NCBI RefSeq assembly: GCF_000829695.1
Contig: NZ_BBNN01000039.1
Location: 25,150-89,149, forward strand
Direction of reading: 5' to 3'
Origin: Streptomyces sp. NBRC 110035
GTDB lineage: Bacteria > Actinomycetota > Actinomycetes > Streptomycetales > Streptomycetaceae
Length of the DNA: 64,000 bases
Each line of letters starts with the position of its first letter. Within the stretch, counting starts at the first letter, position 1. The notes beneath the pieces are model-generated. The model saw nothing but the letters and a program-made list of their open reading frames with translations, was not told the origin of the DNA and made no database searches. Position numbers and translations under genes: made by a program. Shown piece after piece: positions 27,781-35,204 of this stretch.

Positions 27781-28878
27781 TCAGGGGTGCGAGCCGTCGG
27801 TCAGCGGTTCCCGCGGCGGGTCGGAGAGCTGCTCGCGCAGATAGTTCCAGACGACGGCGATCAGCGCGGCGACCGGTACGGCGAGCAGGCTGCCGACGAT
27901 GCCGACCAGACTCCCGCCCAGCGTCACCGCCAGCAGGACGACCGCCGCGTGCAGTCCGAGGCCGCGGCTCTGGATCATGGGCTGGAACACGTTGCCCTCG
28001 AGCTGCTGCACCCCGACGATGACGGCCAGCACGATCAGCGCGTCCACCAGGCCGTTGGACACGAGCGCGATCAGCACCGCCACCAGACCGGCGAACAGGG
28101 CACCGACGATGGGCACGAAAGCCGACACGAAGGTCAGCACCGCCAGCGGGAGCACCAGCGGTACGCCCAGGATCCACAGGCCCAGGCCGATGAGCACGGC
28201 GTCGATCAGGCCGACGAGCGCCTGGGACCGGACGAACGATTCCAGGGTGTTCCAGCACCGCGTGGCCACGACCGGGACGTCGGTGGCGAGCCGGCCGGGG
28301 AGCTGCCGGCCGAGCCACGGCAGAAAGCGCGGGCCGTCCTTGAGGAAGAAGAACATCAGGAAGAGCGCCAGCACGGCTGTGACCACACCGTTGAAGACGG
28401 TGCTCACTCCCGTGGCGACCGTGGAGACGATGGTTCCGGCGCTGTCCTGGACGCGGGCGGTCGCGGTGTCGAAGGCACCGGCGATCCGCTCCTCCCCGAT
28501 GTTCAGCGGCGGCCCGGCAGCCCACTCGCGCAGCCGCTGGATGCCTTCCACCACTCCGTCGGCCAGTTGTCCGGACTGCGACGTCACGGGTACCGCGATC
28601 AGCGCGACGGTACCCGTGGCCACCAGCAGGAACAACACGGTCACCAGTGACGCGGCAAGCGCCGGGGCGAGGCCGCGCCGGCGCAGGAAGCGGGTCGGGG
28701 GCCAGGTGAGCGTGGTGAGAAGGAGACCGACTATCAGGGGCCAGACGATCGGCCACATCCGGCCCAGGACCCACAGAACCACCGCGACGGCCACCAGGAC
28801 CAGCAGCAGCTCACCGGAGATGCGCGCGGACGTGCGCAGCGCGGCGCGGGTTTTTCCCGCATTCAACGTGGCAGACAT
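27781..28878 (-). CDS. AI-2E family transporter-like membrane protein
   Basis: A 365-residue integral membrane protein with about eight hydrophobic helices. Two or three lie in the first 95 residues (ELLLVLVAVAVVLWVLGRM, then IVWPLIVGLLLTTL), followed by a soluble stretch. A dense C-terminal group covers about 150-345 and includes VVTAVLALFLMFFFLKDGP and PIVGALFAGLVAVLIALV. This is the layout of the AI-2E transporter (YdiK/PerM) family, whose members export diverse or unknown substrates. ATG 28878 is preceded by a weak GGTGCC. Its stop lies 62 bp upstream of the PLP enzyme start, so the two may be co-transcribed. Confidence 0.85.
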   Translation of the reverse strand: MSATLNAGKTRAALRTSARISGELLLVLVAVAVVLWVLGRMWPIVWPLIVGLLLTTLTWPPTRFLRRRGLAPALAASLVTVLFLLVATGTVALIAVPVTSQSGQLADGVVEGIQRLREWAAGPPLNIGEERIAGAFDTATARVQDSAGTIVSTVATGVSTVFNGVVTAVLALFLMFFFLKDGPRFLPWLGRQLPGRLATDVPVVATRCWNTLESFVRSQALVGLIDAVLIGLGLWILGVPLVLPLAVLTFVSAFVPIVGALFAGLVAVLIALVSNGLVDALIVLAVIVGVQQLEGNVFQPMIQSRGLGLHAAVVLLAVTLGGSLVGIVGSLLAVPVAALIAVVWNYLREQLSDPPREPLTDGSHP

Positions 28879-28995
28879 GGAGGCACCTTATGGGGCCCGC
28901 CGGTCACGGACCTCGCCGCGTCGTGTCCGTCACCGGCGGTGGCGGCGCGGGGCCCGCACGCCGCCACCGGCACGGTGTGCACCGCGCAGGAACGA

Positions 28996-30201
28996 TCAGC
29001 TGAAGGGGTCCAGGGTGAGTCGGGCCTGGCGCGGGTCGCCGTCGTGGACGAGCGACTCGTGGTTGCCCACGTCGTCGAAGGCGAAGGCGTAGGCCTTCCC
29101 GTCGGCCATCTGTGCGTGGATGGCGCGGGCGTAGTGGTTGGTGACGGCGTCCTGGTAGAAGCCTGCCGCACCGGAGTCGGGCTGGTGGGGGTTGGTCAGG
29201 AGTGTGGAGCGGTGGAATCCGGCGCACAGGGTGCGTGAAATGGGGCCGCGCACCTGGTCGTTCGGCGCGTCGAGCCGCCTGTGACAGCCGAAGACGGAGG
29301 AGGCGTCCGGCTTCTGGAAGCTGGTGACGACGGCGCCCGCGCTGTCGGTGAAGTTCATGACGTCACCGAGGACCCGTCCGTGGTAGGTGACGTCGGGCTG
29401 GTGGGCGAAGGGCGTGACCGTCAGGGTCGAGGCGGTGTACTTCTGCCAGACGCGGTTGACGTAGTCGTCGATGACCGATGCCGGCAGGGCGCCGGTTTCC
29501 ACTCCGTACAGCGGGGACAGTGCGCGTAGCACGGTGCCGTCGGACCTGGTCTGGATCAGGCCGGCCCAGCCTCCGGACTGTCCTCTGAGTGCGTCGAGAA
29601 CTGCGGTGTAGCCACCGGACCTGAGCCGGCCGGCGCCCGCCGTGCTGCCGTCGGCGCGCTGCACTCCGACCGAGTAGGGCGCGGAGAACATGTCGACCTG
29701 CGTGCTGTTGAGCCACAGGCCCGAGTCGTTGAGGGTGTACTCCGACCAGTTGAACAGGATGTCCCGGTTGGGGTCGGCGGGGTTCTGCACGGCGGGCTGC
29801 ACCAGGCCACCGGTGGTCAGCCTGAACACGAGCTTCCGGCCGTACGAGAAGTAGATGCGTCCGGAGAACTTCGGCATGCGGATGGTCGTGGACTGTCCGG
29901 CGGCCGGGCCCGGTATCGACGCGTCGGGCGCGGGGGCGGGCGGGTTGCCGCCTGCGGGCCAGGGGTGGAACGTGCCGTTCGCGTCGGCCCAGCCCTGGCG
30001 GCCGGTCGACAGCTGGGTGCCGAGGTTGTAGACGTACACCTGCTCGCCACGGCCCGAGTGGTTGGTGATCTGCAGGGGGATGGTGTCCGGGACGGCGGCG
30101 TGGGCGGCCGAGGGGGGTGCCGTGGCGAGCAGTGAGCCGCCGAGCAGCATGAGGGTGGTCGACATCACGGCCAGGGCCCGGTGTCCGAGTGTGCGCAGCA
30201 T
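28996..30201 (-). CDS. secreted beta-1,3-glucanase, glycoside hydrolase family 64
   Basis: A 401-residue exported enzyme resembling laminaripentaose-producing beta-1,3-glucanases. A signal peptide covers about residues 1-35 (MLRTLGHRALAVM, a hydrophobic core, then APPSAAHA), with cleavage before AVPDTIP. The mature part begins with the beta-sandwich of GH64 (PLQITNHSGRGEQVYVYNLG), continues with the acidic NWSEYTLND segment in the catalytic cleft region, and ends with FAFDDVGNHESLVHD. There is no carbohydrate-binding module. GGAGACGGAG precedes the start. A perfect TGAGAGCGCTCTCA palindrome 44 bp upstream suggests LacI-family carbohydrate control. It would degrade fungal cell-wall glucan. Confidence 0.88.
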   Translation of the reverse strand: MLRTLGHRALAVMSTTLMLLGGSLLATAPPSAAHAAVPDTIPLQITNHSGRGEQVYVYNLGTQLSTGRQGWADANGTFHPWPAGGNPPAPAPDASIPGPAAGQSTTIRMPKFSGRIYFSYGRKLVFRLTTGGLVQPAVQNPADPNRDILFNWSEYTLNDSGLWLNSTQVDMFSAPYSVGVQRADGSTAGAGRLRSGGYTAVLDALRGQSGGWAGLIQTRSDGTVLRALSPLYGVETGALPASVIDDYVNRVWQKYTASTLTVTPFAHQPDVTYHGRVLGDVMNFTDSAGAVVTSFQKPDASSVFGCHRRLDAPNDQVRGPISRTLCAGFHRSTLLTNPHQPDSGAAGFYQDAVTNHYARAIHAQMADGKAYAFAFDDVGNHESLVHDGDPRQARLTLDPFS

Positions 30202-30244
30202 GCTCCGTCTCCGTTCGACTGCGGTCGATGCGGGGTGGGGGGGG

Positions 30245-30258
30245 TGAGAGCGCTCTCA
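30245..30258. promoter_or_regulatory. LacI-family-type operator TGAGAGCGCTCTCA
   Basis: This perfect 14-bp palindrome lies 44 bp upstream of the beta-1,3-glucanase start. It differs only by one symmetric substitution from the CebR-type box TGGGAGCGCTCCCA known from streptomycete glycoside hydrolase genes. It is a good candidate for sugar-responsive repression; the regulator is not in this window. Confidence 0.7.
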
Positions 30259-30364
30259 GCCTGCCGCCCTGGTATGGACCTGTCAACGGGTGGGACGGGG
30301 CGGGTCCGGCCCGGGTGCGCGGCGTCGTCGCGCACCGCGCCGCCCCGGCCCGGGCCCGTGTGCA

Positions 30365-31137
30365 CTACAGTCTCTCGGCCGGGAGTGACGCGTAGAGGTC
30401 GGCGAGGCTGGCCACAGTGGGATGATCGGCGGGAAACACGAGGCCGTCCACCCGGGTCACGGGGTGGACCCCGAGGGTGGAGTTGGTGACGAACACGGCA
30501 TCGCACCCGGCCAGTTCGGACAGGGTGAGGCGGGCGGCCGTCCCGGCCCCGGCGCGGCGCAGGAGTGCGCGGGCGGTGCCCGCGAGGGCCGGTCCCGCCG
30601 GTCAGACCACCCGGTCGTCACGGACGACGCCGATGTTCCAGGTACTGCCCTCCAGCAGCGCCGAGTCGCCGTCCGTGAACAGCACGTCGTCGTAACCGGA
30701 CCTCCGGGCCTCGCGCCGCAGCCGCAGAGCGCCGAACAGACCGATGTCCTTCACCTCGGGCAGATCCCGCAGGTGGACGGCGGAGCGCACCCGCAGCGGC
30801 TCCGCCCTGGTCGCGGGCGTGGGCCTGACGGTCACCAGAACCTGCGGGACCGCGTCCTCGGACATGTTGGCGAGGCCGAGGAGCGGATCGAAGACGGTGA
30901 TCCGCACGGCGCACCGGCCGGCCGCCGAAGCCGCACGGCGCGCCCAGGTACGAACCCGTCCCAGGTCGAGTGGCACGTCGAAGAGGAGGCGGCAGTCGCG
31001 GTCCAGCCGCTCGAGGTGCAGCTCCAGTCCGCGGACCCTGCCGTCCTCGATCGCATGGTGGTGAAGTGACCGTAGTTGGTCAGGGCCAAGGCCCGCAGAA
31101 CCTCCGGGCCGGCGGGTGAGCCGTTCAGTTCCGTCAC
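30365..31137 (-). pseudogene. pabC: broken aminotransferase class IV / ADC lyase
   Basis: This is a PLP fold-type IV gene in the place of pabC, next to fscRI in candicidin clusters. An intact enzyme would make p-aminobenzoate from aminodeoxychorismate. The start GTG 31137 gives VTELNGSPAGPEVLRALAL, then TNYGHFTTM. Directly after, at about 31049-31056, one base is missing and homology continues one frame over (EDGRVRGLELHLERLDRDC, then VKDIGLFGALRLRREAR and GYDDVLFTDGDSALLEGS). After NIGVVRDDRVV a TGA (30602-30604) stands where class IV enzymes have Trp (VVWP), and homology resumes as PAGPALAGTARALL to LADLYASLPAERL and TAG. Two separate lesions argue against a single read error. The longest remaining open frame could give only a fragment. 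Confidence 0.8.
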
Positions 31138-31196
31138 CTCGGCGGAGCACGCGCCCCGCCCCCGAAGCGGCGCACTCCGGCCGGCGGACACGTGAC

Positions 31197-31883
31197 TCAC
31201 TTGATGAAATCCTCGACGACCTTCGGCGGCCAGGTGCCGACCTTGAGCACGCCCATGGAGTAGGAGCGGGACACCAGGGCAGCACGGTTGGGCACCTTGA
31301 GCTTACGGAGCAGACCGGACACGTGGTACTCCACTCCCTGGCGGCTGAGGTGGAGGCGGGAAGCGAGTGGCACGGTGGAGACACCCGCGGCTATGCCTTC
31401 GAGGATGCGCGCGTCGACCTCGCTGAGAAGCTTCTTGCGAGGCACCACGACCTCGGAGTCCGCGCTCTCGCCGTCCGCCGCGGGCAGCATCACCAGGATC
31501 CCGGCGACGTCCGGGATGTGGCCGCCGCGCACCGCCATCGCGGTCAGCGGAAGCGTGTGGGCGGTGTCCTGGCCCAGGGTGATGACCTCGGTGGCGAACC
31601 GGTTCCGCTTGCCCTCCAGCATGCGCGAGAACTGTCGCATCAGGGGCTGCTGGACGCTGGGGTGCACCAGATCGCAGAAGGGCCGGCCGCAAAGCTCCTC
31701 CACCGGGTTGCCGAACCGGCGGCCGAACTCCTGGTTGGCCTGCTGGATGGTCAGGGTGAGGTCCAGGCACGCCACGGAGGCGTGGGGTCGGTCTGCTGCG
31801 GAGGCCGCGCCGTCCAGCGGCCCCTCGGTCCCGTCGGCGGTGTGCGGACGGTCCATGACGAGGTCGTGGGGGGAAAGCGTCAA
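31197..31883 (-). CDS. fscRI: PAS-LuxR transcriptional activator (PimM/FscRI type)
   Basis: A 228-residue regulator with a PAS sensor domain (about 30-140: ASVACLDLTLTIQQANQEF, GRPFCDLVHPSVQQPLM) and a C-terminal LuxR helix-turn-helix (about 160-220: GIAAGVSTVPLASRLHLSRQ, GVEYHVSGLLRKLKVPNRAAL). This two-domain layout is that of PimM, AmphRIV, NysRIV and FscRI, which activate polyene genes by binding CTVGGGAWWTCCCBAG. TTG 31883 or ATG 31856 could be the start. It lies 60 bp upstream of the pabC remnant and is the last of four regulators transcribed on this strand. Two matching boxes occur further right in the locus. FscRI is also known to cross-activate antimycin genes in S. albus. Confidence 0.88.
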   Translation of the reverse strand: MTLSPHDLVMDRPHTADGTEGPLDGAASAADRPHASVACLDLTLTIQQANQEFGRRFGNPVEELCGRPFCDLVHPSVQQPLMRQFSRMLEGKRNRFATEVITLGQDTAHTLPLTAMAVRGGHIPDVAGILVMLPAADGESADSEVVVPRKKLLSEVDARILEGIAAGVSTVPLASRLHLSRQGVEYHVSGLLRKLKVPNRAALVSRSYSMGVLKVGTWPPKVVEDFIK

Positions 31884-32310
31884 GGAACTCAGGCCCTTCT
31901 ACGTCGTACATCAAAGGGAAAAGAAGAACACGGCCGCCTTTCGGATCGACACGGAAGCCCGATCCCAATGAAAGGCCGTGGCCGCGTTCGGCATTGATTC
32001 GGAGATTACGGAGACGACTGTCCGCGGTCAATGAGAGAACAGGGGCGGTCCGCCAACACTGTGGTCGCCCCTTCGGCAGGTACGGTCCCGCACCGAAGGG
32101 GTTCGGTCTTCGGTGGTTCGGTGCGCCCGCGGCCGCCCCGGGCGGGCACACCGCCCGTACTGGACGAAAAACCCCGCCGCGACAACCCTGAGCCGTGGAG
32201 TCATGACAGAAGGAAGGTGTTTCGGCCCGCCGGAAGCGGCCGGGCCCGCTCCGGTCGGCCGGGCGCCCCGGGGACGGTGTCACAGCCACACCCCGGACCC
32301 CGGACCCGGA
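31884..32310. other. fscRI upstream region
   Basis: Noncoding interval between fscRII and fscRI. CGGCCGCCTTTC (31931-31942) can pair with GAAAGGC-CGT-GGCCG (31970-31984) across a 27-nt loop, so the fscRI transcript may have a structured leader. GGTTCGGT-like direct repeats occur at about 32098-32127. No PimM-type box was found here. Confidence 0.4.
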
Positions 32311-32357
32311 AACACCCGGGCACGGCACTCGAATTCCGCGGACCGTGCCCGGGTGTT
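32311..32357 (-). terminator. perfect 15-bp stem-loop after fscRII
   Basis: AACACCCGGGCACGG (32311-32325) is fully complementary to CCGTGCCCGGGTGTT (32343-32357), with a 17-nt loop. It lies 36 bp beyond the fscRII stop in the direction of transcription, which separates the three-gene LAL operon from fscRI. Confidence 0.75.
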
Positions 32358-32392
32358 CGTGATCGGCTCATTCCCCCTGGTTCGGAGGGAAT

Positions 32393-35200
32393 TCACACGC
32401 TGGAAATCAGGGCGATCAGTTCTCGCCGGCCGGAGATCCCGAGTTTCCGGTAGGAATGGGTGAGGTGCTTCTCCACGGCCCGGGAGCTGACCCCCATGGC
32501 CTCGGCGATCTCCTGGTTCGTCAGACCTCTGCAGGCGAACGCGGCCACCCTGCGTTCGGTGCGGGTGAGCACAGCCTCCGGGTAGGCGGTGACGCCTGCG
32601 GGGACCCCACTGCCGACGGCGGCCCGTTCGGCGAGCCACGGTGCGCCGCACGCGGTGGCGAGTGTCGTGGCCTCGCGGGCCAGGGCACTCGACTCCGCTC
32701 CCCCGCCCAGCCGTTCGGCGAGCGCCAGCAGGGCGCGGGCGAGTTCCAGCTGGTTGGCGGATCCGCGCAGCACGGCGACCGCCTGACGCAGCAGAGCCGT
32801 TCCCCGGCCGCCCTCCTCCAGGCGGCCCAGCAGGCGCAGCGCGCGGCCGACACCCACCGGCGCTCCCCACTGCTGAGCCCTGGCGTGTTCCTCCTCGGCC
32901 AGGGCGCGCGCCGCGCGGAGGTCTCCGAGGCGGCGATGAACACCGATGGCCCAGGGACGCCAGGGGAACAGCACCGGGTTCTGCCAGCCGGCGGCATCGA
33001 GGCGGCGCCCGCAGGAGCGCAGGGAGCCCAGTGCTCCGGTGAGATCACCCGTCGACACGGCGCCGGCGGCCTCCAGCAGACGCAGCATCGCGGTGACGGT
33101 CAGGCCCTGCGGGCGGATGTGTTCGGCACGTCGCAGCACGCGTCGGGCCGGGAGAGGGTCACGCGTCTCCAGCGCCACCATCGCGTGCGCGAGGGTGGCG
33201 ACCGTGCCGAGGCTGTGCCGGTCGGCCTCGGTCATACCGAGGGCGGTCTCGGACTGCTCACGGGCCTGGGCGAGCCGGCCGCGGCCGATGTGGATCAGGG
33301 CCCGCTCGATGTGCACCAGCGCGTCGGCCGGCGCCGTGTGGTGTTCCCGGGCCCGGTACTCGACGGCCAGCCAGGAGTCGAGGGCTTCCACGGAGTCGGC
33401 GGCGATCATGGTGATGACCACCAGGGGAAGGGTGGACTGGACGCGGGCGAAGGTCGCCGGCTCGCGGTCGAGGACGCGTTCGGCACAGCGGACCACGTCC
33501 GCGGCCGGCAGGCTGCTGCCGAAAGTGGCGGCGACGAGCAGGGCGATCGTCAGTTCCCGCTCGCCTCCGGTCTCCAGCGGTGGCTCGGAGCCGAGCTGCC
33601 GCAATCGTTTGGCGGCGGCGGCGAGTTCGTAGGGATCCTCGTAGGCGCAGTGGCGCAGCCGGGCTTCCAGGCGCAGGGCGAGGTCCCGGTCGGTTCCGGT
33701 GAGTGCGGTGGCCGGTCCGAGCCCTTGCGCGGCCTGGCGCAGCAGGTCGACGACGCCGGAGGGAGCGGGCCCCAGGGGGGTGGGTGAGATGCGCAGCACC
33801 GCAGCGGCCCGGTCACGGGCCTCGGGCAGCAGGGCTGTCGCCTGCGCGATGTGCCGTTCACAGGCCACGGGGTCGAAGGCACGTTCGGCGCTGCCGAGTT
33901 CGACGAGCAGGCGGGCGCGGTCAAGGCCCTGGGCGGCGCTGTCGAGAAGGGCACGACGCAGGTAACGGGCCGCGACGTCCGGGGCTCCGCGGCGCAGGGC
34001 CGTGTCGGCGGCGGACCGCAGGACGTCCACGGTCCAGGGCTGGTGACGGGTGACGACGGCCATGAGCTGTGCCGCGACCTGTTCGGCGGACCGTCCGGAG
34101 GCGTAGAGGAGGGCGGCGGCGGCGTCGTGGAGCTGTTCACGCCGGACCATGGTCAGAGTCGACTCGGCGGCGTCCCGCACCACACGGTGGACGAAGCGCG
34201 GCCCGCGGTCCGCGGCGACGAGCCCGAGGGCTATGAGCGTTCGCAGCGCGGCCGTGTAGCCGACGGAGTCGAGGCGTGCCAGGCCGGCGGCGTTGTCGGG
34301 GTCGACGTGATCGCCGAGTACCGCAATGGCGGCAGCGAGGTCACGGACCGGTGGGGCCTGGGTGCGCAGGATGCTGGCGAGCCGCTCCCGCAGCTGGGAG
34401 GGGCGCAGCGACCGTGCCTGGTCGGCGTGCTCGGCGAGCGGCCGCAAGCCGGAGTGCTCCATGCCGAGCAGGATGGACATCAGGAACAGGGGGTTTCCGA
34501 CGGCGGTCTCGTGACAGGCCTGGACAAAGGTGTCGTCACCGGGCTCGCCGAACCGTTCGTGGACCAGCTCGCGGGTGGCGTCGAGGCTGAGGGAAGCGGG
34601 CCGCAGGGACTGGGTGGCGGCCTCCCTGACTTCCCGTACCAGGGTGTGGTGGGTGCGGGGGTCTCCGTCACGCAGGGCGCACACGACGACGGCGCGCAGG
34701 CCGTGCAGCCGTTTGGCCAGGTAGGTCAGCCAGCGCAGGGAGGGGACGTCGGACCACTGGAGGTCGTCGACGAGGACGAGGAGCCTGCCGTCGGCGCTGA
34801 CGTTGGCCAGGAGGGACAGCAGACCGTGCAGGACCGCCTCGCTGGCCGCGGCGGCCTGGTCCGCACCGGGCGAGTCGCTGTCGTCGGCGAAGACGTGGCG
34901 GGCGAAGGAGGCGTGGGCGTCCATCCAGCGGCCGCCGGCGTCCTCGGGCGAGGCGGACAGCAGGCCCTCGAAGAGCTGTCGCACGACTCCGAAGGCGAAG
35001 TCCTGCTCCATGGGCGCCGCGTTGGCACGCAGCACCCGGACGTCGTCGTGGCCCTCGGCCAGCGCGGGCAAGGACTGCAGCAGGGCCGATCGCCCGATGC
35101 CGAGCGGGCCGGTGACCATGATCAGGGAGGATCTGCCCCGGCCGGCGGCGACCAGCGCCGCCTCGACCAGGGACGTTTCGGTGGTGCGCTCCAGCAGCAT
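32393..35200 (-). CDS. fscRII: LAL-type LuxR regulator
   Basis: A 935-residue large ATP-binding LuxR regulator. The N-terminal ATPase has TGPLGIGRSALL (about 27-38), where the Walker A lysine is replaced by Arg, and a Walker B LLVLVDDLQWSD near 125. A long helical, TPR-like middle follows. The C-terminal LuxR helix-turn-helix (about 880-930) reads LTRTERRVAAFACRGLTNQE, IAEAMGVSSRAVEKHLTHSY. ATG 35200 is chosen because GAGGA lies upstream and it starts 4 nt after the fscRIII stop, implying coupling; upstream codons of the frame belong to the neighbour. Polyene clusters usually carry three such LAL genes beside a PAS-LuxR gene. Confidence 0.9.
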   Translation of the reverse strand: MLLERTTETSLVEAALVAAGRGRSSLIMVTGPLGIGRSALLQSLPALAEGHDDVRVLRANAAPMEQDFAFGVVRQLFEGLLSASPEDAGGRWMDAHASFARHVFADDSDSPGADQAAAASEAVLHGLLSLLANVSADGRLLVLVDDLQWSDVPSLRWLTYLAKRLHGLRAVVVCALRDGDPRTHHTLVREVREAATQSLRPASLSLDATRELVHERFGEPGDDTFVQACHETAVGNPLFLMSILLGMEHSGLRPLAEHADQARSLRPSQLRERLASILRTQAPPVRDLAAAIAVLGDHVDPDNAAGLARLDSVGYTAALRTLIALGLVAADRGPRFVHRVVRDAAESTLTMVRREQLHDAAAALLYASGRSAEQVAAQLMAVVTRHQPWTVDVLRSAADTALRRGAPDVAARYLRRALLDSAAQGLDRARLLVELGSAERAFDPVACERHIAQATALLPEARDRAAAVLRISPTPLGPAPSGVVDLLRQAAQGLGPATALTGTDRDLALRLEARLRHCAYEDPYELAAAAKRLRQLGSEPPLETGGERELTIALLVAATFGSSLPAADVVRCAERVLDREPATFARVQSTLPLVVITMIAADSVEALDSWLAVEYRAREHHTAPADALVHIERALIHIGRGRLAQAREQSETALGMTEADRHSLGTVATLAHAMVALETRDPLPARRVLRRAEHIRPQGLTVTAMLRLLEAAGAVSTGDLTGALGSLRSCGRRLDAAGWQNPVLFPWRPWAIGVHRRLGDLRAARALAEEEHARAQQWGAPVGVGRALRLLGRLEEGGRGTALLRQAVAVLRGSANQLELARALLALAERLGGGAESSALAREATTLATACGAPWLAERAAVGSGVPAGVTAYPEAVLTRTERRVAAFACRGLTNQEIAEAMGVSSRAVEKHLTHSYRKLGISGRRELIALISSV

Positions 35201-35204
35201 GTGG

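Noticed and set aside
32380..32400. GGAGGGAATTCACACG resembling a PimM box
   Set aside because: About five mismatches to the consensus, and it lies across the 3' end of fscRII, not in a promoter.
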